DNA of 38,344 bases, taken from positions 1-38,344 of IMG/VR virus record IMGVR_UViG_3300042507_002915; one strand, given 5' to 3'. The notes under the pieces were generated by a model that saw only the letters and a program-made list of their open reading frames with translations, made no database searches and was not told the origin of the DNA. Both the position numbers and the translations under genes were made by a program. Shown here piece by piece: positions 1-6,939 of the stretch (its first letter is position 1; the number at the start of each line of letters is the position of its first letter). Source of the stretch: a virus.

Positions 1-126
1 CGCCTTGCCGGTTTCCACGGCCTGGCGCTTCATTTCTTCGAGCCTCTTCTCTGCGCGCTTGACATCCGTCTCAAACGCGCCCGTCCGCATCAGCAGATCA
101 ATGACGATGCTACCAGCGGTTGCCAT
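1..126 (-). CDS. Tape measure protein, N-terminal fragment (allele A)
   Basis: The first 42 codons of the tape measure protein, read leftward off the window edge. They are identical to the start of the full gene at 34887-37133, so this is the same gene seen a second time at the other end of the map. The start ATG (complement of 124-126) follows a GGA-containing ribosome site. In this allele the upstream neighbour is a small extra ORF; in the other allele it is the chaperone gene directly. Partial only because the window ends. Confidence 0.9.
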   Translation of the reverse strand, partial: MATAGSIVIDLLMRTGAFETDVKRAEKRLEEMKRQAVETGKA

Positions 127-146
127 CTTTCAGATCCTCGCTTGCT

Positions 147-284
147 TTATTGCAGTGCCCTGCAGGCGGCCGCAAATCTTTTCCATGCATCGAGCTCGGC
201 CGCGCTCATGCGGAAAATCTCCGAAAGATGAAGCCTGCAATTTTGCATTAGGAAAAAGGTGGTTTCTTTGTCTGGATGCGTCAC
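147..284 (-). CDS. Small chaperone-like ORF, present only in allele A
   Basis: A 45-residue protein between the GT chaperone and the tape measure gene. I chose the GTG start at 284 because GAGG sits about 8 bases upstream and because it begins just after the chaperone stop (295-297). Its C-terminal half carries SEIFRMSAAELDAW, closely matching EIDRLSAAELDAW in the adjacent T domain. Small ORFs in this position occur in HK97-like and GTA-like tail modules as extra tail assembly chaperones. The other allele lacks it. It may be a partial duplication of the T reading frame rather than an ancient gene, and its function is inferred from position and motif only. Confidence 0.6.
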   Translation of the reverse strand: MTHPDKETTFFLMQNCRLHLSEIFRMSAAELDAWKRFAAACRALQ

Positions 285-294
285 TGTCGGGGCC

Positions 295-929
295 TCATCG
301 AAAGTCGGGATGTCCGAATGCGGCCATTGTTCGGCGGTCCGCTTCGGAAAGGTGGGCGAATTCAGGCGGTACAGGTTTCGGCGCGAGAGCTTCGACGTAC
401 ACCTCAAACGCGCGCGTCTGGTCGCTGGCGGAACGGCTCGCGATCAGTGCTGCAGGACGGTGAAAGCGATGGAAGTCGTCGAACGGATACAGCACGTAGA
501 ACGATCGCCATGCATCGAGCTCGGCCGCGCTCAGGCGGTCGATCTCGGCAAGCGATTTTCCGAGGGCAAGGCCTAGGATGCAGCGGAACCAGTGCTCTCC
601 GCGGCGGGCGTATTCGCTTTTCCCGGCGCGCGGTTGACCTCCAGCACCGCCGGCAGGAGTGCGGCGACGCCGGCCGCGGTGAGGTTTCGGGCTTGCTCGA
701 AAGTGAGCACGGTGCCGCCGGACTCGTCGCACAGGCAGCGAGCGATGAGGCGCTGTTGCGCCTGCGTCCGCAGGTCCGCGTTGGGGCTCTTGCGCTCCTC
801 TTGTAACTTTGCGAGGTCCTGCGCGGAGAGCTGGCGGAAGTGCAGGGTTTCGACACTGCCGTCCGGCATCGTGACCTGTTGCGGGATCGGTGTTGCGCTG
901 ATGAACAGCGCGGGATTGAGCTTTGTCAT
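295..929 (-). CDS. Tail assembly chaperone GT fusion (by -1 frameshift), allele A
   Basis: Long product of the G/T tail chaperone pair. Ribosomes start at 929 in the G frame, slip back one base at 618-624 and continue in the T frame to a stop at 295, giving about 210 residues. In lambda, gpG and gpGT coat the tape measure and recruit tail tube subunits, and are absent from the virion. The T part has no plausible independent start: its open frame upstream of the slip site reads only low-complexity shadow sequence. It ends with ...AAFGHPDFR. Position between tail tube and tape measure is diagnostic. Confidence 0.82.
573..929 (-). CDS. Tail assembly chaperone, short form (gpG-like), allele A
   Basis: 118 residues, starting MTKLNPALF and ending ESTGSAAS. 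It lies directly downstream of the tail tube gene and overlaps the T frame, the universal siphovirus arrangement. This unslipped product should be the major species. Nothing resembling a catalytic motif is visible, as expected for an assembly chaperone. The allele-B copy at 37423-37779 differs at seven residues, all in the first two thirds; the stretch around the slip site is unchanged. Confidence 0.82.
   Translation of the reverse strand: MTKLNPALFISATPIPQQVTMPDGSVETLHFRQLSAQDLAKLQEERKSPNADLRTQAQQRLIARCLCDESGGTVLTFEQARNLTAAGVAALLPAVLEVNRAPGKANTPAAESTGSAAS
618..624 (-). other. Slippery heptamer G GGA AAA (-1 frameshift site)
   Basis: On the minus strand the G frame reads CCG GGA AAA GCG. Slipping back one base gives GGG AAA AGC and enters the T frame exactly where its protein similarity begins. 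This fits the X XXY YYZ rule and resembles lambda's GGGAAAG. The same heptamer is kept in allele B. Confidence 0.82.
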
Positions 930-943
930 GTGGCCTCTTTCGG

Positions 944-1438
944 TTACGGAGCGGGTGCGTTGAAGGCCCAGTTTACGGCGCCGGACCTCTGCAGCGTCAT
1001 CGTGCCGCGCACGATCTCATTGGTCGCGATGTCGAAATTCAGATCCGCGATGTAGGCATTGAACTTCGCGGACGTGCGGCCGTCGGGGGCGACCAGCGAA
1101 TCGGAGCTATCGAGCGTCGGGTCTGCGGTTCCCTCGCTAAGGCAGACCATCCACTCGACGATATCGCCGGCGTCGCGCAAATCGATCAGGAATTGATGCG
1201 AGGAATTCGTGGGAATGAAGTTGAACGGAACGGACACCTGCCCTGGATTTCCGAGTCCGCGGGCGTACTCGCGGTCGACGGTCGTATCCAGGCACGTGGT
1301 TTCGATCTGGTCGGCGGCGCCGCCCAGTCCGGTGATTCCCGTGGGGCAGGCCATCTTGAGCACCCCCGCAACGCTGGACGAAAGTGCGTCGACGGTGAAA
1401 AGCTCGGTTCCTTGGGTTTTGACGGTGCCGGTGGTCAT
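944..1438 (-). CDS. Major tail tube protein, allele A
   Basis: 164 residues starting MTTGTVKTQGTELF. It has the typical size of a siphoviral tail tube subunit and sits between a tail completion gene and the frameshifted chaperones. The C-terminal half (NAYIADLNFDIATNEIVRG) is a beta-rich pattern usual for tube proteins. The ATG at 1438 is preceded by AGAGGAT, a good ribosome site. The upstream in-frame extension to 1513 has no ribosome site and overlaps the neighbour, so I rejected it. A second allele lies at 37827-38321. Confidence 0.85.
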   Translation of the reverse strand: MTTGTVKTQGTELFTVDALSSSVAGVLKMACPTGITGLGGAADQIETTCLDTTVDREYARGLGNPGQVSVPFNFIPTNSSHQFLIDLRDAGDIVEWMVCLSEGTADPTLDSSDSLVAPDGRTSAKFNAYIADLNFDIATNEIVRGTMTLQRSGAVNWAFNAPAP

Positions 1439-1475
1439 GCTTGTAATCCTCTGTGATGCGTTGCGGTGGCGGCGA

Positions 1476-1829
1476 TCATCGCCGGGTGATGAAATCGGCT
1501 TCGAGCCCGACACGGTACAGTCGGGTTTCCGTATCGCGGTTGGTCAGGATGATGCGGCTGACGATCAGCTCAGAATCAAGCGCGGCGCGAACGGCGACGG
1601 CCAGTGCCTCGACAGTCGCCTGGTCGGCGGCGTAGCAATCGATCTGCGTCGTGGTGAAGTCCGAGCCTGGCGCATTGCTCAGGTTGTCGTGCGCGACGCC
1701 GGCGACGACCTGCCATACGACATAGGGTCGCGCCTCAGTCTGCGCGACCTCGCCGTGCCGGCCGATGCGGTCGTCGACGATCGCCTCGACCTCCGAGGTC
1801 CGCAGTGTTTGGTAGACCGGCGGGAACAT
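1476..1829 (-). CDS. Tail completion / terminator protein, DUF3168-like
   Basis: 117 residues starting MFPPVYQTLRTSEVEAIV, with PYVVWQVVAGVAHDN and later QIDCYAADQATVEALAVAVRAAL. This is the layout of DUF3168 (SPP1 gp17 / lambda gpU-like) proteins that cap the tail and join it to the head. The start overlaps the stop of the gp10-like gene by one base, pointing to translational coupling. Assignment rests on pattern and position. Confidence 0.75.
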   Translation of the reverse strand: MFPPVYQTLRTSEVEAIVDDRIGRHGEVAQTEARPYVVWQVVAGVAHDNLSNAPGSDFTTTQIDCYAADQATVEALAVAVRAALDSELIVSRIILTNRDTETRLYRVGLEADFITRR

Positions 1830-2308
1830 CAGCGCGCACCCGCTGCCAGTTTCGCGACGACCTTGTCGGTCTGCTTGATGAGTTCGACGGTGGCCACGTC
1901 GATCACCTGCTCGCCGACCTCGGCAAGAGCCGGCCGCAGCCACGGCGTCGCGGGCTGGTGGACGCTGCCGTACTCCAGCAGGTTCGCGGTCATGAGCGGA
2001 TTCGTGCGGATGCCGAGCGCGTTGATGTAGTCGCGCTTCTTGACCCGGACGAGATATCGCTCTCCGCGGCCACCGAACGGGGCTTTGCCGCGCGTCGCGA
2101 CGATCCGCTTTTCGAGAGACCCAGTAGAACGCTCGCCGTTCTGCGCGATCGCGGCGCGCAGGTTCTGCTTGGCCCGGTTGCGCAGCAGCCTCGCGCCCTT
2201 CGCGAGCGCCAGCTTTACCGGGCCGCCGCGCTTGCTGACGACCTCGGCAGGCAGCTTGTTCAGCACCGCGAGCAGCGCGCGCGTGTCGGTTTTCAGCTCG
2301 AACTGCAT
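1829..2308 (-). CDS. Head-tail joining / tail component, HK97 gp10-like
   Basis: 159 residues starting MQFELKTDTRALLAVLNKLP, with GARLLRNRAKQNLRAAI, a basic middle part, and NLLEYGSVHQPATPWLRPAL near the C terminus. The (E)YGS...(A)..PWLRPA signature is typical of HK97 gp10 family proteins that act at the neck during head-tail joining. The start lies inside the end of the GT2 gene (stop at 2293), so the two overlap by 16 bases. Confidence 0.8.
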   Translation of the reverse strand: MQFELKTDTRALLAVLNKLPAEVVSKRGGPVKLALAKGARLLRNRAKQNLRAAIAQNGERSTGSLEKRIVATRGKAPFGGRGERYLVRVKKRDYINALGIRTNPLMTANLLEYGSVHQPATPWLRPALAEVGEQVIDVATVELIKQTDKVVAKLAAGAR

Positions 2309-2985
2309 AGCAACTCCTCCGCGTCGTCGCCGACCCATTCGCGCAGCAGCGCGCCGGTCGGGTCGGCGGTGCCGCTGAATCCCTCGGCGTGCCCCATGCC
2401 GATACCGCCGCGCCCGGGCAGGCCTTTCAGGCCGACGACGCGATGGCCCGGGAACAGGCGCTTGTCTGGCGCTCGGCGCCATAGCTCGATGTCGAGAAAG
2501 GTCTGGCCGGTCTGGCAGACCCCGCGAAACAGGGCCAGCGCCCGACCGCGCATCGCGGTCGCACACAAGCTGGCGTGGTGCGCGTTCGAAAGCTGGCGGC
2601 CGACGCGCCGCGGGATGTTGTAGTAGCGGGCCCGCGGCTCGCCGACCAGCTCCGCGCGATCCAGCTCCGCGGCGACCGTCGCCAGCCAGTCGGCGGCGTA
2701 ATGGTCGTCGTCCTCGATGATGGCGACCCGCTCGCCGGCGCCGATCCGGGCCAGCCCTGCGCGTAGGTTGCGCGCCTGGGTGTTCTGGTCCGGTTGCCAG
2801 TGCGGCGTCGGCCGGACGATCTCCAGCGCCCAGCCGTCGCGCTGGAACGTCACCGGCTGCGGCTCGGGGCCGTCGTCGACGATGACCCAGCGCACGGGGC
2901 CGGCGTAGGTCTGGCGCGTCATCAGGCGTTCACAGCGCGCCCATGCTTCGGGGCGGGCGCCGGTGGCGGTGAGCAAGGTCAGCAT
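2293..2985 (-). CDS. Glycosyltransferase family 2-like protein
   Basis: 230 residues. The N terminus (MLTLLTATGARPEAWARCERLM) leads to a GT-A beta strand with VIVDDG at about 35-40, then RNLRAGL, then AIIEDDDHYAADW at about 88-100, where the acidic triplet is the expected metal/nucleotide-sugar site. That combination is the family 2 glycosyltransferase core. It overlaps the methyltransferase gene by seven bases. Glycosyltransferases are not needed for HK97 head or tail assembly, so this is cargo. Possible targets are a virion protein or a cell-surface sugar; the acceptor cannot be read from sequence. Confidence 0.72.
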   Translation of the reverse strand: MLTLLTATGARPEAWARCERLMTRQTYAGPVRWVIVDDGPEPQPVTFQRDGWALEIVRPTPHWQPDQNTQARNLRAGLARIGAGERVAIIEDDDHYAADWLATVAAELDRAELVGEPRARYYNIPRRVGRQLSNAHHASLCATAMRGRALALFRGVCQTGQTFLDIELWRRAPDKRLFPGHRVVGLKGLPGRGGIGMGHAEGFSGTADPTGALLREWVGDDAEELLCSSS

Positions 2986-3557
2986 GTGGGCGCCTCGGCA
3001 GCCGCGAAAACGTGCATCGGGATCAAGCGTCGGACGCGGCCGGGCTCGCCGTGATCGTTCAGTTCGACGGGGACCTCGCCGGCGGCAGCCGTCTCGATGC
3101 CGACGAGCCCGGCGTCCTCCAGCAGCGCGCGCAAGCCGGACTCGGTGAACCGGTAGAAGTCATCAGGAAACCCGTGGATCGGGAACGCGGTCAACGTCGT
3201 GACGATCAGCGTGCCGCCGGGACGCAGGACGCGGCGCAGCTCGGGCAGCGCCACCCACGGCCGGCGGACGTGCTCCAGGACTTCGGAGCACAGCACGCTC
3301 GAGAACCGGCCGGACCATTCGGCCGGCAGCGCGTGAATGTCGGCGACCTCGTCGACGCCCGGGCCGGGCTGCATGTCGATGCCAAGCCAGTCGCCGCGGG
3401 CAAGGTCGCGATTGCTCAGCCACCACGCCCCCGGCACGTGCTGACGGCTGCCGACTTCGAGAACGACGTCGCCGAGGCGGCCGGCGTGGCGATCGATCCA
3501 GCCGCGAACCCGGCCGCGGACGCTGGTCGGCGGCAGCGGCTTGCGGTCACTGACCAT
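2979..3557 (-). CDS. SAM-dependent methyltransferase (Methyltransf_11-like)
   Basis: 192 residues. Motif I is VLEVGS at about 32-37, the strand-2 acidic residue lies in GIDMQPG, and ADIHALP, SSVLCSEVLEHV and RRVLRPGGTLIVTT follow in the order of class I SAM methyltransferases of the Methyltransf_11 type. FPDDFYRFTESGLRALLEDAG is common in sugar-biosynthesis methyltransferases. It lies between head-closure and glycosyltransferase genes and overlaps both, so it should be translated with them. No target-recognition domain for DNA is seen, so a small-molecule or glycan substrate is more likely than DNA. Confidence 0.8.
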   Translation of the reverse strand: MVSDRKPLPPTSVRGRVRGWIDRHAGRLGDVVLEVGSRQHVPGAWWLSNRDLARGDWLGIDMQPGPGVDEVADIHALPAEWSGRFSSVLCSEVLEHVRRPWVALPELRRVLRPGGTLIVTTLTAFPIHGFPDDFYRFTESGLRALLEDAGLVGIETAAAGEVPVELNDHGEPGRVRRLIPMHVFAAAEAPTC

Positions 3558-3906
3558 CGCTCACCCCCTCGGCGCAGCGGATACGCCACTCGCGGCGGCC
3601 GGTGATATCGGTTTCCGCGGTCTCGATGCCGTAGATTCGCCCGTTCCACAAGATCCGCCACGACGGCGAAAGCCCCGGGAACCATCGGACCACGATGCGC
3701 GCCGCGGTCGTCGCCTGTTTCTGACCGGACTCCAAGAATTCGCGCCCCGGCCCGGTCAGCACTTCGGCCGGCACCGAATCGAGCGGCGCCCCGGAGTCCA
3801 GCGCGGCCGTCTCCCAGGTCGTCACCGCCCGGCCTTCGCTGTCGCGGACCGTGGTCTGCGCCTGGAACTCGACGCGGTGCCGGAGGCGTGCGGACAGGTC
3901 GGTCAC
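3547..3906 (-). CDS. Head closure / head-tail adaptor (SPP1 gp16-like)
   Basis: 119 residues starting MTDLSARLRHRVEFQAQTTV. The N-terminal LRHRVEFQ...D..G...TTWE followed by ARIVVRWFPGL and a short C-terminal strand region (ILWNGRIYGIE) matches the PF05521 head-tail adaptor fold. The protein sits below the connector in the neck and closes the filled head. The gene follows the connector gene with one base between them. Confidence 0.85.
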   Translation of the reverse strand: MTDLSARLRHRVEFQAQTTVRDSEGRAVTTWETAALDSGAPLDSVPAEVLTGPGREFLESGQKQATTAARIVVRWFPGLSPSWRILWNGRIYGIETAETDITGRREWRIRCAEGVSDGQ

Positions 3907-3907
3907 G

Positions 3908-4261
3908 TCAGACCCCCAGTCGCGCGCGGTACGGCATGAGCTTGATCTCGGCCGCGCGCCGATATCCGCTCATGTCGGCGGGCGTCATGGCTTCGTAGCT
4001 CGCTTTGACGAGCAGGATCACACCCTCGACCACGGCCGGCGCAACGGGGTCCTCGCTGCTCGGCGTTTCCTCGCTCACTTCGCTGCTGCTCGAATCGTAG
4101 ACCGGCGGATATTCGAGGGGCAGCGTCGGCAGCCGCTCGCGATTCATGAACCGCAGCGCCTCATCCTCGGCGCCATCGAGCGCGGTCTGCAGCGTGGCGT
4201 CGTCGGCGTCGTGGATCACGCGCAGCCGCGCCTTGATCGTCGAGAGCGGGATCACGCTCAT
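3908..4261 (-). CDS. Head-tail connector (HK97 gp6-like)
   Basis: 117 residues starting MSVIPLSTIKARLRVIHDADDATL, the hallmark N terminus of the gp6/YqbG-like connector family, followed by a helix DGAEDEALRFMN and a C-terminal helix VVEGVILLVKASYEAM. A Ser/Glu-rich loop (SSSSEVSEETPSSEDP) separates the helices. It forms a ring under the portal. The start overlaps the stop of the upstream MptE-like gene (ATGA). The ORF extends further upstream but lacks a ribosome site. Confidence 0.85.
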   Translation of the reverse strand: MSVIPLSTIKARLRVIHDADDATLQTALDGAEDEALRFMNRERLPTLPLEYPPVYDSSSSEVSEETPSSEDPVAPAVVEGVILLVKASYEAMTPADMSGYRRAAEIKLMPYRARLGV

Positions 4262-4737
4262 GCGATGCAGTCCTCCAGCTTGGCGCGCGGGAAGGCGTCG
4301 AGCGCCGTCTCGCGCGTGCAATTGATGATTTCCAGCCGCGGGAACGCTTCCCGCAGCTTTCGGAACTGTGCCGGCCACTTCGCCACCGTCTGGGGCGCAG
4401 CGTTGCCGGCCGTGCCCGGCGGGTGGTCGCCGTGCCAGTGCCGGCGGCCGTCCGCGGCGTGTCGGCAGTCATAGCCCAGCAGCAGCACCCGGGTCGCGCC
4501 GGACAGGGCCGCCACCGCGATCGCACCCGCACCACTGTTGCCGAATGCCGACCAGTCCCTGCGGACCGATCGCATCGATCGCGCGCCGTGCGGGACACAG
4601 TCGCCGCCGTAGCCCAGGCACTCTCCGCGGAAGTCGCGCCGCACCTCGGCCGCGTGAATCTTCCACCACGCGCCGTCCATCGCGAAGAGAGAGTCCGCCC
4701 ACGGCGCGAGCCGGAATGAGGTGTTGGCCGCGATCAC
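4258..4737 (-). CDS. MptE/DUF115-like protein, N-terminally short
   Basis: 159 residues. IAANTSFRLAPWADSLFAMDGAWW, then FGNSGAGAIAVAALSGATRVLLLGYDC, a W-H-G-D-H motif, and EIINCTRETALDAFPRA. This resembles phage and bacterial proteins related to the 6-hydroxymethylpterin pyrophosphokinase MptE / DUF115 group, which are often found with glycan-modification genes. Relatives usually begin with a nucleotide-binding GGGPSL-type strand; that part is absent, so the gene may be truncated or may use another fold edge. It is not a standard head gene. I regard it as part of a three-gene cassette with the methyltransferase and GT2. Confidence 0.6.
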   Translation of the reverse strand: MIAANTSFRLAPWADSLFAMDGAWWKIHAAEVRRDFRGECLGYGGDCVPHGARSMRSVRRDWSAFGNSGAGAIAVAALSGATRVLLLGYDCRHAADGRRHWHGDHPPGTAGNAAPQTVAKWPAQFRKLREAFPRLEIINCTRETALDAFPRAKLEDCIA

Positions 4738-5039
4738 GCGGCGTCCTTCTTGCGCGGCTTCGCGCCACCGGCGGACGGCGTCGCAGTCGTCTGCGGTGAG
4801 GCTTGGGCCACTGGCGATGCAGACGACAGTTGCGCCTCGCCAGCGGCCCGCGAAGGGATTGCTGGCGCGGCCGGCGCCTGCGTCACAACCTTGGTCTCGT
4901 ACTCGTCCGGCGACGCGGCGCGGACGAGGCCGAGCCTGATCAGCCGCGCCGCCTCCGCGTCGGGCAGATCATAGCCGCGCCCGGCGAGCATCTGCCCGCG
5001 GCGATCGTGCGGAAACGACTTGATGGGAGTGACCCACAT
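4734..5039 (-). CDS. Hypothetical head-region protein with Ala/Pro/Ser-rich tail
   Basis: 101 residues. MWVTPIKSFPHDRRGQMLAGRGYDLPDAEAARLIRLGLVR is a compact N-terminal domain. From about residue 55 the protein becomes Ala/Ser/Pro/Thr-rich and ends in KPRKKDAA. Proteins with this N-terminal pattern are frequent just downstream of HK97-type capsid genes, with no assigned role. The stop overlaps the next start. A disordered, basic C terminus may dock on a head protein, but that is a guess. Confidence 0.7.
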   Translation of the reverse strand: MWVTPIKSFPHDRRGQMLAGRGYDLPDAEAARLIRLGLVRAASPDEYETKVVTQAPAAPAIPSRAAGEAQLSSASPVAQASPQTTATPSAGGAKPRKKDAA

Positions 5040-5054
5040 TCGACACCTCCGAAA

Positions 5055-5078
5055 GCGGGGCGCCCGAAGGCGCCCCGC
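5055..5078 (-). terminator. GC-rich UUCG hairpin after the capsid gene
   Basis: A 10-bp perfect stem closed by a C(UUCG)G tetraloop, read on the minus strand ten bases after the capsid stop and just before the next gene. It is followed only by TTTC, so it is a weak terminator at best. It may protect the capsid mRNA 3' end or lower downstream expression. Confidence 0.6.
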
Positions 5079-5087
5079 GGTTGCTCA

Positions 5088-6260
5088 TCAGGCCGTGAAC
5101 GCGCCGCCGAGGATCGCGGACGGCGTGCTGATTTCGAACGCCATGCGCATTTCTGCGCGCAGCGTGACCAGGTTCTTCAGGAAGTCGTCGTCGGCATAGC
5201 CGGCCTCGACCGTGACCGACTGGCGATCCCACACGGTCACGGCGCGCGCGAACGCCCCGATCGCGAACTGACCTCGCGGCACGAAGGGCGACGGGATGAT
5301 CCGGACGTTGAACGGGTTGGTGTTCAGCATCACGCCCGGAAGGCCGTTCAGATAGTGGCCATCGCTGCCCTTCTGGAGCTCCATGTCACCCCAGTCCTGC
5401 GGGTTGACGTAGGCGTTATCCGGCACCCAGCCGGCCGCCCAAAGCTGCCACTTAGCGCGGTTGATGGCGTCGATCAGGTTGTCGTCGCTGGTCGGGGTGT
5501 AGACGGTGTAATTGCCCGAGTCCAGGATGCCCGACAGGTTGGGACTGGTGCCATTGCCGACCATCAACTGGCGATCGACGCGCTCCATCACGCCATAGGT
5601 CAGGCGGTTATCGATGTAGGCCGCAACCGCAGGCGCATCGGCCAGCAGGTTCTTGGAGACCTTGAGCCAATGCGGGATCGTGCGCACGGGGTAGTCGTGC
5701 GGTTCGAACGTCAGATCGGACTCGGGCTTGAGCGCGCCTTCGGCCACTTCAGCCGCACTGTTCGTGAAGCTGGCTTCGCGGATGCCCTCGACGGAATTCC
5801 CGGACGCCGGCGCATGCGGCAGCGACCCGTAGATCGTGAGCGGCTTGAATGCGCCGCCGGTGACGCCCGGGATCTGCTGCGCCAGCACCGTGTTGCCGTT
5901 GGACAGGATCGTGTTCTTCACCTCAATGCGACAGCGGGTCGGCTCGTCGGTGCGCATGGACTTGAACTGATCGCTGAACGCGAACTGTTCGCCGATGGTG
6001 CGGGTCTCGACCGCCGACGCCACCGAGACGCCTTTTTGCTCGATCTCGCGCATGCGCGCGTTCAGTGCCTCGATGGTCGCGGCCTGCTTTTCGAGCGCAG
6101 ATTTGAGTTCGGGCGCGATGTCGCCGCTCGCCTTGACGGCGGTCTCGGCCTTCATCAGCAGATCGGCGGCCTTCTTTTCGACATCGCGCAATTCGCCCTT
6201 GATCTCGGTGCGGAGCGCGTCGATGCCTTCGGTTATGGCCGTGGTGATTTCGTTCGCCAT
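5088..6260 (-). CDS. Major capsid protein, HK97 gp5 type
   Basis: 390 residues. Residues 1 to about 80 are a charged helical/coiled-coil segment (ELRDVEKKAADLLMKAE, ALEKQAATIEALNARM) matching the delta scaffolding domain that the prohead protease removes. The rest has HK97-fold features: PLTIYGSLP, SDLTFEPHDYPVRTIPHWLKVSKNLL, an E-loop/A-domain run, and VTVEAGYADDDFLKNLVTLRAE near the end. The order portal, protease, capsid directly upstream is the canonical HK97 arrangement. Whether chainmail crosslinking residues are kept cannot be judged without an alignment. Confidence 0.92.
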   Translation of the reverse strand: MANEITTAITEGIDALRTEIKGELRDVEKKAADLLMKAETAVKASGDIAPELKSALEKQAATIEALNARMREIEQKGVSVASAVETRTIGEQFAFSDQFKSMRTDEPTRCRIEVKNTILSNGNTVLAQQIPGVTGGAFKPLTIYGSLPHAPASGNSVEGIREASFTNSAAEVAEGALKPESDLTFEPHDYPVRTIPHWLKVSKNLLADAPAVAAYIDNRLTYGVMERVDRQLMVGNGTSPNLSGILDSGNYTVYTPTSDDNLIDAINRAKWQLWAAGWVPDNAYVNPQDWGDMELQKGSDGHYLNGLPGVMLNTNPFNVRIIPSPFVPRGQFAIGAFARAVTVWDRQSVTVEAGYADDDFLKNLVTLRAEMRMAFEISTPSAILGGAFTA

Positions 6261-6294
6261 GACTGTGTTCCTCGTGGTTGCGGTTGGCGGGCGA

Positions 6295-6939
6295 TCAGCC
6301 CGCGATCGTTTGCTGGAAGGCCCGCCGGATTTCTTCGGCGGTCAGTTCGGCGCCGCGATCCCCGCAGCCCATGGACTTGATCTTGGAGACCAGCGCCCCC
6401 GCGACAGCCCGACTCAGACCGGCCGCATCCCGCAGGACGGTCTCAATTTCTCGGATGGTGTTGGCCGCCTCGATGGCGGACTTGATGTCGGAGATTCGCG
6501 CGCCGAGATCGGCGGGCTCCTCCACAATACTGATCTCGATCAGCTCGATTTCTTTCAGTTCGCGGCGGCCGTCGCCGAGGTCGCGAATTTGCACAGGTCG
6601 AAACCCAATACTGAGTCCGTCGACCGCGCCGTGCGCCATCGATGCGCGCGCATCCTCGGCGACACTGTGGCCGCGGGTCAGCTCGCCGTGAACCTTCAGC
6701 CCGATGTCATCCTCCCTGATTTCAAGCCACTTCCCAATAACGTTGCCGTAGTGATTCCATCGCATCCTGATCGGGCGCTCCCGCTTCTTGATGGTCTTGC
6801 GGTACGCGCCAGGCAGGATCGTGTCGCCGTAGCTGTCCACGCCGTTGAACTTGGACGCATAGCCCGTGAACTGGTAGCCGTCCGAACCGTCGAACTTCAG
6901 TTCAACTTCGGCAAGCGCGTAGTGTTTGGTTTCCATCAT
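6295..6939 (-). CDS. Prohead protease, HK97 family (U35)
   Basis: 214 residues starting MMETKHYALAEVELKF. GYASKFNGVDSYGDTILPGAY, then RMRWNHYG with the catalytic His, then GAVDGLSIGF with the catalytic Ser, and EIELIEISIV: the ordered signature of the HK97 (U35) prohead protease. It cleaves the delta domain of the capsid protein during maturation. The ATG at 6939 overlaps the portal stop and has GAGG eight bases upstream. A second ATG at 6936 is possible. The C-terminal about 60 residues are variable. Confidence 0.9.
   Translation of the reverse strand: MMETKHYALAEVELKFDGSDGYQFTGYASKFNGVDSYGDTILPGAYRKTIKKRERPIRMRWNHYGNVIGKWLEIREDDIGLKVHGELTRGHSVAEDARASMAHGAVDGLSIGFRPVQIRDLGDGRRELKEIELIEISIVEEPADLGARISDIKSAIEAANTIREIETVLRDAAGLSRAVAGALVSKIKSMGCGDRGAELTAEEIRRAFQQTIAG

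Larger units (their letters stand above)
1..1438. repeat. Left copy of an imperfect terminal duplication
   Basis: This segment (tape measure start, small ORF, GT chaperones, tail tube) recurs at 37008-38321. The first 126 bases are identical. After that the copies differ by scattered substitutions, by an about 150-bp insertion holding the small ORF in this copy, and by different spacers between chaperone and tail tube. The tail tube proteins differ at 6 of 164 residues. The pattern fits two strain haplotypes around a circular map better than a fixed phage terminal repeat, which would be identical. Confidence 0.85.

Noticed and set aside
1-126. Direct terminal repeat of a T7-like linear genome
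   Set aside because: The matching copy is internal (37008-37133) and is followed by over 1.2 kb of diverged homologous sequence, so it is not a terminal repeat at the contig ends.
295-732. Independent gene for the T frame starting at 732
   Set aside because: The part upstream of the slip site is Arg-rich shadow sequence of gpG. No ribosome site is present, and the -1 slip site explains expression.
4803-6380. Very long plus-strand ORF over the capsid gene
   Set aside because: It is antisense to a clear HK97 capsid gene, with Arg/His/Asp-rich composition typical of high-GC shadow frames.
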